From contig CAJGDP010000002.1 in the NCBI GenBank assembly GCA_904502235.1, forward strand, positions 62,001-126,000: 64,000 nt of DNA. Direction: 5' to 3'. Positions 33,396 through 43,102 of this stretch are shown here, piece after piece. The position numbers and the translations under genes were made by a program. The notes under the pieces were generated by a model. The model was not told the DNA's origin. It ran no database searches and saw only the letters and a program-made list of their open reading frames with translations. The DNA is from an uncultured Bacteroidaceae bacterium. Its GTDB lineage: Bacteria; Bacteroidota; Bacteroidia; Bacteroidales; Bacteroidaceae. Each line of letters opens with the position of its first letter. Within the stretch, counting starts at the first letter, position 1.

Positions 33396-33569
33396 ATGAA
33401 AGAACTTATTGAGAAAATCCAGGAAACTTACGCTGCATTTGCAGCTGATGCAACAGCTCAGGCTGAAAAGGGTAACAAGGCTGCAGGTACACGCGCTCGC
33501 AAGGCTTCTTTGGAGCTCGAGAAGGCTATGAAGGCTTTCCGTAAGGCTTCTCTTGAGGCTGCTAAGTAA
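33396..33569 (+). CDS. Histone H1-like DNA-binding peptide
   Basis: A 57-residue Ala/Lys-rich helical peptide (KAAGTRARKASLELEKAMKAFRKAS) of the Bacteroidetes histone H1/Hc1-like family, presumably a nucleoid protein binding DNA through its basic C-terminal half. The frame is open back to 33093, but the upstream part is Phe/Lys noise and holds the promoter element at 33358-33365, so Met at 33396 is chosen. It is a single-gene unit with its own terminator. Confidence 0.85.
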   Translation: MKELIEKIQETYAAFAADATAQAEKGNKAAGTRARKASLELEKAMKAFRKASLEAAK

Positions 33570-33596
33570 TCAGACTCAGCATTTGCTTTATAAAAT

Positions 33597-33626
33597 AAAA
33601 GTCACATAATGTGGCTTTTATTTTTT
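33597..33626 (+). terminator. Terminator of the histone-like gene
   Basis: AAAAGTCACAT 33597-33607 pairs with ATGTGGCTTTT 33609-33619 (one G.T), then A and six T. Confidence 0.85.
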
Positions 33627-33910
33627 GCATATATGTGTAATCTCAAAGAACACTTTAAATGTGTCTTTCCCGCCAATGCGGAAAAGATGCATTTTTTTTG
33701 TCTTCTTGCTTTAGTGCTCAATCAATTGAATGTGGATTTTAGTATAAAAATAAAAAAATAATATTAACTTTGTAAAATGATTACGTGCGCGCGGGTGTAC
33801 GGGGCTGTAAACTTTTTGTAATTCATGTAACAAAAACAAAAGTTTTCCGTCTTGTATACGCAGGGCATGTTTGAGTGAAATATCAGTAACTAATTTTTAA
33901 TATAAATTCT
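33627..33910 (+). promoter_or_regulatory. Upstream region and leader of the beta-galactosidase gene
   Basis: No gene is seen here. TAACTTTG at 33765-33772 is a good -7 element without a clear -33. The predicted leader of about 130 bases holds a GC-rich patch (about 33784-33805) and an inverted repeat, AAACT/AGTTT with TTTTGT/ACAAAA, between 33809 and 33845. No terminator-like T-run follows. Confidence 0.4.
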
Positions 33911-36900
33911 ATGAAAAAAAGATTCGTTTCGGCAACGCTTATGGCATTGATGATGTCATTGAGTTGTTTTGGACAGAACCTGAAAGGCTTTGCTTACGGC
34001 GATGTGGAAGCTCCTCGCGGATACGGCTACGTCAAAGGTCAGGAAGCCGGATTGGTAGAGTGGGAATCGCCCGAGGAACTCTCGCTGAACAAGGAACAGC
34101 CAAAGGCTTGGTTCTTTAATTTCAAGAGCGAGGAGAATGCACGTAAGGTTCTTCCCGAAAACAGTGAGTTCTATCTCTCGCTCGATGGTACATGGGATTT
34201 CAATTGGGTGGCTAACCCTTGGGACCGTCCCGTGGATTTCTTCAAGACAGAGTTCGATGCTTCGGCATGGGACAAGGTTCAGGTTCCAATGAACTGGAAC
34301 GTATATGGTTTGCAGCCTGATGGTTCGCAGAAATACGGTACTCCAATCTATGTAAACCAACCTGTAATCTTCAAGCACCAGGTTGCTGTAGGTGACTGGA
34401 AGGGTGGTGTTATGCGCGAGCCTGCTCAGCACCATACAACATACAAGTTCCGCAACGAGGTAGGTTCTTACCGTCGTACATTCAATGTTCCTGCTGATTG
34501 GGACGGTCGTGAGATTTATCTGAACTTCGACGGAGTGGATTCTTTCTTCTATTTGTGGATAAACGGCAAGTATGTAGGTTTCTCAAAGAACTCACGAAAC
34601 CTTGCTTCTTTCAATATCACAAAATATCTTGTCGAGGGTGAAAACCTTATTGCTGTTGAGGTCTATCGTAACAGTGATGCTTCGTTCCTTGAGTCGCAGG
34701 ATATGTTCCGTTTGCCGGGTATCTTCCGTACAGTCTCTTTGACATCAAGAAATCCTGTTGAATTGCGTGATATCCGTGTACGCACCGATTTGGATGCACA
34801 ATACAAGGATGCTGTTGCAAACATTGAGGTTGATGTACGTAATCTCACAAAGAAGAGTGCAAAGAACTATCAGGTAAAGGTTCAGTTGTACAAGAACGAA
34901 CTTTACAGCGACAATAACGAAAAAGTTGAAGGTGCAACTGCTGTCAATGGTGTAGCACTGCTTGCAAAGGGTGAAACAACCACTGTGAACATTCCTCTTG
35001 CCGTTGCAGCCCCTGCAAAGTGGAGTGCTGAAGAACCTAACCGCTACACACTTGTTGTAAGTTTGCTCGATAAGAAAGGTCGTACCGTTGAAATGGCTTC
35101 TACATACATGGGCTTCCGCGAGGTTGAAATCCGTGATACAAAAGCCGAGGATGATGAGTTCGGCTTGGCTGGTCGCTACTACTATCTGAATGGCAAACCC
35201 ATCAAGATGAAGGGTGTAAATCGCCATGAAAGCAATCTTGAACGTGGTCATGCCGTTACACGTGAGCAGATGGAAAAAGAGGTTATGCTCATGCTTCAGG
35301 GTAACATCAATCACGTACGTAACGCTCACTATCCCGATGCTCCATATTGGTATTACTTGTGCGACAAGTACGGTATCTACTTGGAGGACGAGGCGAATAT
35401 CGAGAGCCACCAGTACTACTATGGCGACGCTTCTTTGTCGCACGTTCCTGAGTTTACAAATGCACACGTTGCACGTGTTATGGAGATGGCTCATGCAACA
35501 ATAAACTCACCTTCTGTTTGTATATGGTCGCTTGGTAACGAGGCTGGTCCCGGTGAGAACTTCGTCAAGGCTTACAAGGCTTTGAAGGCTTTTGATGCTT
35601 CACGCCCTGTACAGTATGAACGTAACAACAATATTGTTGATATGGGTTCAAACCAGTATCCTTCAATCGGTTGGACACGTGAGGCTGTAAAGGGTAAGAT
35701 GGGTATTGTATATCCTTTCCATATTTCGGAGTATGCTCACTCAATGGGTAATGCTGCCGGTAACCTTGTTGATTACTGGGAAGCAATGGAGAGCACAAAC
35801 TTCTTTATCGGTGGTGCTATCTGGGACTGGACCGATCAGGCTTTCTGGAATGTAGATCCAAAGACCGGAGAGAAGTATATGGGTTATGGTGGCGACTTCG
35901 GCGACCGTCCTAACGACCATACTTTCTGTATGAACGGTATAATGTTCCCCGACCACTCTCCAAAACCACAGTACTATGAGGTTAAGAAGGTGTATCAGAA
36001 TGCAGGTATCAAGATGCTTGATAACGGTGAGATTGAAATCTTCAACAAGCGTTACTTCAACTCTCTTTGCGACCTTGATGTAAAGGTTTCTCTTTGGGAA
36101 GATGGTAAGCAGATTGATTCTTATTATATGCCCGGTATGCATATTGCTCCACGTACAGCAAAGAGCTTCAAATTGAAATTCAATGCAGCAAACTTCAAGG
36201 CAGACAAGGAGTATTTCGTTAAGGTGCAGTTGCTTTTGAAGAAGGATATGCCTTGGGCTAAGAAGGGTTATGCTCAGATGGAAGAGCAGTTGAAACTGCA
36301 GGATGCTGTAAAGGCTGCTTTGTTGATTGAGGTTGCAAAGGATACTCAGAAGGTTGTTGTTAAGGAAAACAAAGCCGATGCAACAACAGAAATTACAGGT
36401 AATGGTTTCTTTGTTTCATTCAACAATAAGACCGGTGTTCTTGATAATGTAGTCTATGGAAATACTACAGTGTTCGAGAAGGGTTCTTCTATGACATTGA
36501 GCGCATACCGTGCTCCTGTCGATAACGATATCTGGGCTTGGAACCGTTGGTTCGCTCTTGGTCTTTACGACTTGAAGGATGAGGTTGTTTCATTTGTCTC
36601 AAAGAAGAACAATGATGGAACAGTTGTACTTCAGTACATTGTCCGCACTCAGGCTAAACACCCCGGTCGTCGCATAAAGAACGAGGATAACAGTTTTACT
36701 GTTCAGAACGATGCTCGCGAGTTGGGTGCAAATGAGTTCCACTTTATCTCTAACAGAATATGGACAATCTATCCCGACGGTTCTGTTGAACTCAACAGTT
36801 CGGTAACAGGTAGCGATGCAAACGCATTACTCGCACGTATCGGCTATATGATGCAGTTGCCAACAGAGTTGAAGAACTATACATATTACGGACGTGGTCC

Positions 36901-37963
36901 ATGGAATAACTATAACGACCGTCGTACAGGTGCATTCATACAGCAGTATGCAAGCACTGTTGCCGACCAGTTTGTTCATTTCCCAAAACCACAGGATATG
37001 GCTAACCGTGAGGAGATACGCTGGGCTGCGCTTACAAACGATGCAGGTAACGGTGTAATCTTTGTAAATACTTGCGGTCTTTCAACATCGGCTCTTCCTT
37101 GGAACGATGTTGAGCTCACCGAGGCTGCTCACCCATATCAGTTGCCTGCATCATCGGGCACATGGTTGCACTTGGATGCAAAGGTAAACGGTCTTGGTGG
37201 TAACAGTTGTGGACAGGGTGGTCCTCTTGACCATGACCTTGTAAGAGCCGGCGACAACAGCGTAGGTTTCATTATGCGTCCCGTAAAGAACGGTGATGAT
37301 TATACAAATCTTGCAAATGTTGCTTCTTCGGGTGTTTTGCCTGTTGTTCTCAAGCGCGACCTTCGTGGCATCGTTACAATGAACTGCGAAAAGGAAAATG
37401 CAGAAATCTATTATAGAATAGGTAAGAAAGGCAAGGCTAAACTTTACACAGAGCCTGTGAATATGAGCAAGGGTGGTGATATCACTGTCTGGGAGAAGGC
37501 AACTCCTGCTTTGGCTGCTACATACAGCTACGACGAGATTACATCAATTCCTATTACTGTAGCATTCTGTTCAAGCCGTGAACCGGGTAGCGGAGCTGAA
37601 AAGATGCTCGATGGCGACCCTACAACAATATGGCATACAATGTATTCGGTAACTGTTGCTATATATCCTCACTGGATTGATTTCGATGCCAACGAAGAGG
37701 TTACAATCAAGGGCTTCAAGTATATGCCTCGTCAGGATGGTGGTAACAACGGTAATGTCAAGGCATACAAGTTGCAGGTAAGTGCCGATGGCAAGAACTG
37801 GAGCGACCCTGTTGCTGAGGGAGAATTCCCATACAGTTCAGAGAAGCAGACAGTAATATTCAAGAAATCTGTAAAGGCCCGTTTTATCCGCTTTACAGCA
37901 TTGAGCTCACAGAACGGACAGGACTTTGCTTCCGGTGCTGAATTTGAATTGATAAAGGAGTAA
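33911..37963 (+). CDS. Exported GH2 beta-galactosidase with C-terminal binding modules
   Basis: A 1350-residue LacZ-type glycoside hydrolase. Residues 1-21 are a signal peptide. Then come the jelly-roll sugar-binding domain (70-280), an immunoglobulin-like domain (280-410) and the TIM barrel (415-720), with acid/base Glu544 in SLGNEAGPG and nucleophile Glu607 in HISEYAHSMGN. The Bgal small-chain domain follows (830-1140, YYGRGPWNNYNDRRTG). Two additions follow: a chitobiase C-terminal-like segment (1150-1215, AEIYYRIG...) and an F5/8 type C domain (1215-1350, WIDFDANEEVTIKGFKYMPRQDG). LacZ ends near 1023, so these add about 200 residues. No SusC/SusD pair is adjacent. A terminator follows. 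Confidence 0.93.
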   Translation: MKKRFVSATLMALMMSLSCFGQNLKGFAYGDVEAPRGYGYVKGQEAGLVEWESPEELSLNKEQPKAWFFNFKSEENARKVLPENSEFYLSLDGTWDFNWVANPWDRPVDFFKTEFDASAWDKVQVPMNWNVYGLQPDGSQKYGTPIYVNQPVIFKHQVAVGDWKGGVMREPAQHHTTYKFRNEVGSYRRTFNVPADWDGREIYLNFDGVDSFFYLWINGKYVGFSKNSRNLASFNITKYLVEGENLIAVEVYRNSDASFLESQDMFRLPGIFRTVSLTSRNPVELRDIRVRTDLDAQYKDAVANIEVDVRNLTKKSAKNYQVKVQLYKNELYSDNNEKVEGATAVNGVALLAKGETTTVNIPLAVAAPAKWSAEEPNRYTLVVSLLDKKGRTVEMASTYMGFREVEIRDTKAEDDEFGLAGRYYYLNGKPIKMKGVNRHESNLERGHAVTREQMEKEVMLMLQGNINHVRNAHYPDAPYWYYLCDKYGIYLEDEANIESHQYYYGDASLSHVPEFTNAHVARVMEMAHATINSPSVCIWSLGNEAGPGENFVKAYKALKAFDASRPVQYERNNNIVDMGSNQYPSIGWTREAVKGKMGIVYPFHISEYAHSMGNAAGNLVDYWEAMESTNFFIGGAIWDWTDQAFWNVDPKTGEKYMGYGGDFGDRPNDHTFCMNGIMFPDHSPKPQYYEVKKVYQNAGIKMLDNGEIEIFNKRYFNSLCDLDVKVSLWEDGKQIDSYYMPGMHIAPRTAKSFKLKFNAANFKADKEYFVKVQLLLKKDMPWAKKGYAQMEEQLKLQDAVKAALLIEVAKDTQKVVVKENKADATTEITGNGFFVSFNNKTGVLDNVVYGNTTVFEKGSSMTLSAYRAPVDNDIWAWNRWFALGLYDLKDEVVSFVSKKNNDGTVVLQYIVRTQAKHPGRRIKNEDNSFTVQNDARELGANEFHFISNRIWTIYPDGSVELNSSVTGSDANALLARIGYMMQLPTELKNYTYYGRGPWNNYNDRRTGAFIQQYASTVADQFVHFPKPQDMANREEIRWAALTNDAGNGVIFVNTCGLSTSALPWNDVELTEAAHPYQLPASSGTWLHLDAKVNGLGGNSCGQGGPLDHDLVRAGDNSVGFIMRPVKNGDDYTNLANVASSGVLPVVLKRDLRGIVTMNCEKENAEIYYRIGKKGKAKLYTEPVNMSKGGDITVWEKATPALAATYSYDEITSIPITVAFCSSREPGSGAEKMLDGDPTTIWHTMYSVTVAIYPHWIDFDANEEVTIKGFKYMPRQDGGNNGNVKAYKLQVSADGKNWSDPVAEGEFPYSSEKQTVIFKKSVKARFIRFTALSSQNGQDFASGAEFELIKE

Positions 37964-37983
37964 TCCTTACTATAATAACAAGG

Positions 37984-38020
37984 TATAGGGGTGTCTTTGG
38001 AGGCACCCCTATATTTTTTT
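37984..38020 (+). terminator. Terminator of the beta-galactosidase gene
   Basis: TATAGGGGTG 37984-37993 pairs perfectly with CACCCCTATA 38004-38013; seven T follow. Confidence 0.95.
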
Positions 38021-38062
38021 ATATTTTTAATAAAAATAATATGAAACCAATTAATTATTGAT

Positions 38063-38070
38063 TATATTTG
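38063..38070 (+). promoter_or_regulatory. -7 element of the DUF4836-ABC operon
   Basis: TATATTTG lies 35 bases before the ATG at 38105. No TTG sits at the right distance upstream. Confidence 0.5.
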
Positions 38071-38104
38071 GAGCATTGTATAAAACACCATAAAAATATA
38101 CGTT

Positions 38105-39679
38105 ATGAAAAAGAATTTTCTTCTTGTCGCAGCATTGCTTGTGTCTATGCTTTTTACGGGATGTAAAAACGACAATTATCTCTCTGTGTTGCCAGACGAT
38201 CCTGCGCTTATGTGTAAGGTGAATGTCGGTACTCTTCTGAACAAATCGGAAGTGTTGCAGAACAAGACGGTGGCTTCTACATTGAATCTGTTTGCAACCC
38301 AGTTGCCTGCGCATATGCAGGAAATCTATACAGCAATAGTTGAAGACCCTTCAAATTCGGGTATTGACTTTACACGTCCTATCGTGTTATCGATGTTTAC
38401 TAACGATTTTGAAAATGTAAAGGGCGTTGTTGTTGCTCCTGTTGGTGATGCAGGCAAATTGAAAGAACTTGTAGAAACAGTCCTTAAGGAATCGGGAATG
38501 GAGATTAAGGAGATCGACGGTTATAATTATGTGGTATGTGACGATGAACCGGAGGAGATGTTTGCCTTTGACAATGAGAAGGTGGTTCTGGCCTATGATT
38601 CTTGGTATCTTGCCGATATTGATGTAAAGGCTTATCTTGCTGAAGGAAGCAAGGCGGTAGAGAATGCCAAATATGACGAATTCTTTGCGAATACAAAGGA
38701 TGTTGCCCTTTATCTTGATTATAGCACTATATGTAATGCAATGGAGGAGCAGGGTGTCTACGCTTCGTTGGGTAACAATTCTCTAGATGCATTGAAGGAT
38801 ATGGCTATGCTGATGGATTTGAATTTCGAAAACGGTGCCATCGTTCTTGATACAAAGGTTTCTGCCGGCAAAGAGTATGAGGATATGGTGCGCAAATATT
38901 GGGAAAAACCTTCACGCGAGCACTACGGCTATATTCCTGAGAATTCATTCATGGTAATGAACAGTTTCCTTTGCGGTAAGATGATACTTGATAATCCCTT
39001 GATTAAAGGACAATGGAACGATATTTCTGAAGAGCTGGATTTCGATTTTTCAAAGTTGTCATCTATTTCGGGTGATATGACTTTTGCATTGCTCCGCCCG
39101 CAGTTTCTGGGTAATACGGAAGTTCCGCAGTTGATGTTTGTTGTTGATTGCGAAAACAAGGAACTTTTTAACGAGATTGTATCTGCAATAGAGAATGAGA
39201 CTGAATTGAAATCTGTAGAAAACGACGTATATGCGTTGGGCATGAACGAATACAGTGATTTCGACTACGATACTTATGAGTGGGTGAGCGGAATAAAAGG
39301 CTATGACTATTATCTTATGTATAAGGACGAAAAGATTGCCATTATACCGGAAAATATCTACAAAGAGATAAACGACGGAGATGATTTCAAGGATTTGGCT
39401 CAGAGTGCCGAAGACAATAGAATCTTTACTTCTTTAAATGCTGTTATTGCCGTAGATATGAAGAGTGTCGTAGAGGAAATTGAACCTTTGATGAAATCCG
39501 AAGATGATAAGACAGCTTTGGATGTAATAAAGATGTTCAAGAACATTGAGGTGTTGCAGAACGATCCAATGGAGGCTACAACAAAAATAAATCTATATAA
39601 TACAAATGAGAATTCTTTGAAGCTGTTGGTTGATAAGGCTGTTGCTTTGGCTGCTTCAAATCTAGGTGATTTCTTCTAA
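38105..39679 (+). CDS. DUF4836-family lipoprotein
   Basis: A 524-residue Bacteroidetes lipoprotein. The signal peptide ends in the lipobox LFTGC (Cys20). The first domain (YLSVLPDDPALMCKVNVGTLLNKSEV) and the repeated ...VLSMFTNDFENVKGVVVAPVGDAGKL pattern fit DUF4836. The protein is acidic and probably periplasmic or outer-membrane attached. Its role is unknown. An ABC ATPase starts 5 bases after its stop and a permease follows, so all three likely form one operon. The lipoprotein might be the periplasmic partner or cargo of that ABC system. Confidence 0.8.
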   Translation: MKKNFLLVAALLVSMLFTGCKNDNYLSVLPDDPALMCKVNVGTLLNKSEVLQNKTVASTLNLFATQLPAHMQEIYTAIVEDPSNSGIDFTRPIVLSMFTNDFENVKGVVVAPVGDAGKLKELVETVLKESGMEIKEIDGYNYVVCDDEPEEMFAFDNEKVVLAYDSWYLADIDVKAYLAEGSKAVENAKYDEFFANTKDVALYLDYSTICNAMEEQGVYASLGNNSLDALKDMAMLMDLNFENGAIVLDTKVSAGKEYEDMVRKYWEKPSREHYGYIPENSFMVMNSFLCGKMILDNPLIKGQWNDISEELDFDFSKLSSISGDMTFALLRPQFLGNTEVPQLMFVVDCENKELFNEIVSAIENETELKSVENDVYALGMNEYSDFDYDTYEWVSGIKGYDYYLMYKDEKIAIIPENIYKEINDGDDFKDLAQSAEDNRIFTSLNAVIAVDMKSVVEEIEPLMKSEDDKTALDVIKMFKNIEVLQNDPMEATTKINLYNTNENSLKLLVDKAVALAASNLGDFF

Positions 39680-39684
39680 GAGAT

Positions 39685-40350
39685 ATGGTAAATATTACAG
39701 GTATATTCCTTGAGGGAATACAGCCTAAGGTTTTCGAAGGTACTCCGGCTTTACGGGTACCTTCGGATGTTTGGGGGCAGAACCTGCTGCTTAAAAAAGG
39801 AGAATCGTGTCTTATCGAGGCTTCGTCGGGACGCGGTAAGAGTTCTTTGTGTGCTTTTCTGTATGGGCTTCGTAAGGATTATTCGGGGAATATATCATTT
39901 GTGACATCTGAAGGGCAGACACTGCAGTCACAAGAATGTGATTTTGTGTCGTTGCGTAGTAATAACATCTCGTTGATGTTTCAGGATTTAAAACTTTTTC
40001 CGGAACTTACTGCAGTTGAGAATGTAATGCTCAAAAACAGAATTACGGGCTTTTGGAGCGAGGAGAAGTGTCGCAACATGTTGTTAAGGATGAACCTGAT
40101 GGATGTTGTTGATGTTCCATGTGGCAGAATGTCATTCGGACAACAGCAACGTGTGGCATTTGTCCGTGCCTTGGCACAGCCATTGGATTTTCTGTTCCTT
40201 GATGAGCCGGTAAGTCATCTGGACGAAGGGAATGCAAGGATTATGTCTCAAATGATAAAGGAACGTCAGATAGAGGATGGGATAGGCGTTGTGGTTACAT
40301 CTATAGGGTATCGCTTACCTTATGATTATGAAAGGATAATAGAATTGTAA
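39685..40350 (+). CDS. ABC transporter ATPase (LolD/MacB-like)
   Basis: A 221-residue ATP-binding subunit. Walker A is ASSGRGKSSL (Ala in place of the usual first Gly), the Q-loop stretch is NNISLMFQDLKLFPELTAVENV, the signature is MSFGQQQRVAFVRAL, and Walker B is LDFLFLDEPVSHLD. The Q-loop and overall length resemble LolD and MacB-type exporters. The switch His is replaced: the sequence after VVVTS is IGYRLP, with no His at the usual THD position. It sits between the DUF4836 lipoprotein and a MacB/FtsX-like permease, spaced by 5 and 10 bases. Confidence 0.85.
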   Translation: MVNITGIFLEGIQPKVFEGTPALRVPSDVWGQNLLLKKGESCLIEASSGRGKSSLCAFLYGLRKDYSGNISFVTSEGQTLQSQECDFVSLRSNNISLMFQDLKLFPELTAVENVMLKNRITGFWSEEKCRNMLLRMNLMDVVDVPCGRMSFGQQQRVAFVRALAQPLDFLFLDEPVSHLDEGNARIMSQMIKERQIEDGIGVVVTSIGYRLPYDYERIIEL

Positions 40351-40360
40351 TTCGGGGATT

Positions 40361-41578
40361 ATGGGACTGTTGTTCAAGCTTCTTAAGAGCAATATAAACA
40401 TATGGCAACTGATAGGTTTCATGTTTGTGAACCTTCTTGGTGGTATAATAGTGCTTTCGGGTGTTCAGGCATGTCTTGATTTTCGGAACTTTTCGGAAGG
40501 TGAAGATGCACTCCTTTCAAAGGGATCGCTCGTCGTTTCAAAGCCGGTTACGGCTATAGGGATGATGGGAAGCCTTTTGGGCAATCCCCAGAGCTTCGGT
40601 AAAAAAGAGATAGAAAATCTGAGCAATCTGTCATCTGTGTCATCGGTAGGTGAGTTTGTCTCTGCCAATTTTGAAGTGCAGGCTTCTGTGAAATTGGGAG
40701 ATGTGTTTTTAAAAACGGATATTTTTCTGGAAGCGGTACCTGATTGTTATATTAAAGACGCTTTCAGCGCAGTTGGGAACGAAAAACGTGAGTGGAGTGC
40801 TTCCCTTTCAAGTGATACCGTTCCCATTATAATACCAAGGAATTATCTTAATCTCTACAATTACGGTTTTGCAACATCGCGTGGCATGCCACAGATAAGT
40901 GATAATCTGTTGGGAATGTTTCCTATAAAACTGTATATATGGGGTAATGAAGGAAAATTTACATATGATGCAGTAGTCTGTGGGTTGACTGATAAATTGA
41001 ATACCATCCTTGTGCCTATGGATTTCTTGCTACGTGCAAATGATGCTTATTCCAATAGTGGGGAAATACACCCCTCGAGGCTTATCATAACTACTGATGC
41101 CGCTGAATTCGATGATTCGGTTTTGGGATACCTTAAGGAACGTGGCTATGTTATAGAGGGCGATGTCTCGCATGTGCGTCTGCAGTCGCTGGTATACGGC
41201 TTGATTATTGTTGTGATTTCTGTTGGTTTTGTTTTCTCCATTCTTGCATTTGTGCTATTGGGAATAAGTATATTGCTGATGTTGGAGAAAAACAAGGATA
41301 AGATTCATAACTTATATTGTATAGGATACTCTTCTGATGATATTTCCAAAGTCTACAGAACAATGCTTGTTGTATTTGATGTTTCGGCATGGATATTGGC
41401 TGCTATAGTAACTTCTATGCTTTATCCGCTCTTCTCGGACATAATGGAAAATGCATCTTCTTTCTTTGTACCTTCCTCATTGTTTTGGATATGGTTAGTT
41501 GCAATCATCATGTCGTTTGTATTTGTTCTTATGCACTCAGCGGTTTTGATGCGTAGGGTAAAGAGAATATGTCATTGA
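40361..41578 (+). CDS. MacB/FtsX-like ABC permease
   Basis: A 405-residue inner-membrane protein. One hydrophobic helix near the N terminus (IGFMFVNLLGGIIVLSGV) is followed by a large periplasmic domain of about 240 residues and three C-terminal helices (about 273-298, 330-350, 370-395). That is the FtsX/MacB/LolCE layout. KNKDKIHNLYCIGYSSDDISKVYRTM matches the cytoplasmic coupling loop of FtsX-type permeases. With the ATPase just upstream it would form a mechanotransmitter-type ABC complex acting on periplasmic substrates. I find no outer-membrane or membrane-fusion partner here. Confidence 0.75.
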   Translation: MGLLFKLLKSNINIWQLIGFMFVNLLGGIIVLSGVQACLDFRNFSEGEDALLSKGSLVVSKPVTAIGMMGSLLGNPQSFGKKEIENLSNLSSVSSVGEFVSANFEVQASVKLGDVFLKTDIFLEAVPDCYIKDAFSAVGNEKREWSASLSSDTVPIIIPRNYLNLYNYGFATSRGMPQISDNLLGMFPIKLYIWGNEGKFTYDAVVCGLTDKLNTILVPMDFLLRANDAYSNSGEIHPSRLIITTDAAEFDDSVLGYLKERGYVIEGDVSHVRLQSLVYGLIIVVISVGFVFSILAFVLLGISILLMLEKNKDKIHNLYCIGYSSDDISKVYRTMLVVFDVSAWILAAIVTSMLYPLFSDIMENASSFFVPSSLFWIWLVAIIMSFVFVLMHSAVLMRRVKRICH

Positions 41579-41650
41579 ATTAATTTGGTTAAAAAGCGGA
41601 TAAATAGTTAAATATTCGTATTTTTGTAAAATATTGATGTGTTTTGGAAT

Positions 41651-42220
41651 ATGGAAGTAATCAAAACTGAAATAGATGGCGTTGTTATAATAGAACCACG
41701 CATATTCAAGGATGATAGAGGGTATTTCTACGAGTCGTTCTCTCAACGTGAGTTCGAGGAGAAGGTGTGTCGTACTACATTCGTTCAGGACAACCAGTCC
41801 AAGTCGTCTTATGGTGTGGTGCGTGGATTGCATTTTCAGAAGCCTCCTTATACACAGAGCAAACTTGTGCGTTGCATAAAAGGTGCCGTGCTTGATGTTG
41901 CAGTGGATATACGCAAAGGTTCTCCCACATTCGGAAAATATGTGGCAGTGGAACTTACCGAAGACAATCATCGTCAGTTCTTTGTTCCGCGTGGTTTTGC
42001 ACATGGTTTTGCTGTATTGAGCGATGAAGCAATCTTCCAGTACAAATGCGACAGCTTCTATAATAAGGAGAGTGAGGGGACTGTTGCATGGAACGACCCT
42101 GAGCTTGCGATAGATTGGAGAATTCCTGCGGATAAGGTTGTGTTGTCCGAGAAGGACAAATTGAGCAAGAATATTGCAGATGCGGAATACCTGTTTGATT
42201 TTAATGAGAATCTATACTGA
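41651..42220 (+). CDS. rfbC: dTDP-4-dehydrorhamnose 3,5-epimerase
   Basis: Third enzyme of dTDP-rhamnose synthesis. The 189-residue cupin starts MEVIKTEIDGVVIIEPRIFKDDRGYFYESF and contains FVQDNQSKSSYGVVRGLHFQKPPYTQSKLVRC, with the catalytic His in LHF, and FVPRGFAHGFAVLSD. The start is ATG 41651 (GTG 41639 is also in frame); a -7-like TATTTTTG lies at 41619-41626. It is the first gene of rfbC-rfbD-rfbB; rfbD starts after 3 bases. Confidence 0.95.
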   Translation: MEVIKTEIDGVVIIEPRIFKDDRGYFYESFSQREFEEKVCRTTFVQDNQSKSSYGVVRGLHFQKPPYTQSKLVRCIKGAVLDVAVDIRKGSPTFGKYVAVELTEDNHRQFFVPRGFAHGFAVLSDEAIFQYKCDSFYNKESEGTVAWNDPELAIDWRIPADKVVLSEKDKLSKNIADAEYLFDFNENLY

Positions 42221-42223
42221 TAT

Positions 42224-43093
42224 ATGAATATACTTGTTACCGGAGCAAAAGGACAGCTTGGTTGTGAGATGCAACGTCTTGGTGCCGTTTCTCCCAATAA
42301 CTATTTTTTTACGGATGTAGCAGAATTGGATATTACCAATGCCGATGCTGTGATGAATGCTGTAAAGGCTGCATCCATTGATATCATTGTGAACTGTGCG
42401 GCGTATACCAATGTCGATAAGGCCGAAAGCGACGAAGCTACAGCGGAACTGATTAACGCTACGGCTGTGGGTAATCTCGCGCGTGCGATAAAGGAGGTCG
42501 GGGGATTTCTGTTCCATGTTTCAACCGACTATGTCTTTGGATGTGATGGCAATACACCACGTACCGAGGATATGCCACTTAATCCATTGGGCGTGTATGG
42601 CCGCACTAAATTGCATGGCGAACAGATTATTGCCGAGAGTGGTTGCAAGGCTCTTATCTTCCGTACCGCATGGTTGTATAGTGAGTTCGGAAATAACTTC
42701 CTGAAAACAATGATGCGCCTTACCGCTGAAAAGGAACAGCTGAATGTTGTGTTCGACCAGGTCGGAACACCTACATATGCAGGCGACCTTGCATTGGCGA
42801 TATTCTCAATCATTGAAGCCGGTGTATATGCAGGAAATGAGGGTATATATCATTTCTCCAATGAAGGTGTATGCTCATGGTATGATTTTGCCGTTGAGAT
42901 TGCCAATGCAGCAGGCAACACATCATGCCGTATCAATCCCTGCCATAGTAGCGAATATCCTTCACTCGTGACACGTCCGCCATATTCAGTGCTCGACAAA
43001 ACCAAAATAAAGAATACATTCGATATAGATATTCCACATTGGAAGGAGTCTATGGAGTATTGTGTGAAAAGAATAAAAGCCAACAATAAATAA
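42224..43093 (+). CDS. rfbD: dTDP-4-dehydrorhamnose reductase
   Basis: Final step to dTDP-L-rhamnose, using NAD(P)H. The 289-residue short-chain dehydrogenase has the Rossmann motif VTGAKGQLGCEM, the NCAAYTNVDKAESDE segment, FHVSTDYVF, and the catalytic YxxxK in GVYGRTKLHGE. WLYSEFGNNFLKTMMRL is typical of RfbD. It lies 3 bases after rfbC and 9 bases before rfbB, on the same transcript. Confidence 0.95.
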   Translation: MNILVTGAKGQLGCEMQRLGAVSPNNYFFTDVAELDITNADAVMNAVKAASIDIIVNCAAYTNVDKAESDEATAELINATAVGNLARAIKEVGGFLFHVSTDYVFGCDGNTPRTEDMPLNPLGVYGRTKLHGEQIIAESGCKALIFRTAWLYSEFGNNFLKTMMRLTAEKEQLNVVFDQVGTPTYAGDLALAIFSIIEAGVYAGNEGIYHFSNEGVCSWYDFAVEIANAAGNTSCRINPCHSSEYPSLVTRPPYSVLDKTKIKNTFDIDIPHWKESMEYCVKRIKANNK

Positions 43094-43102
43094 TAGTAAT
43101 TT

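Noticed and set aside
34745..35494. 249-codon minus-strand frame inside the GH2 gene
   Set aside because: Cys/Val/Ile-rich antisense shadow of the TIM-barrel region without promoter or family match.
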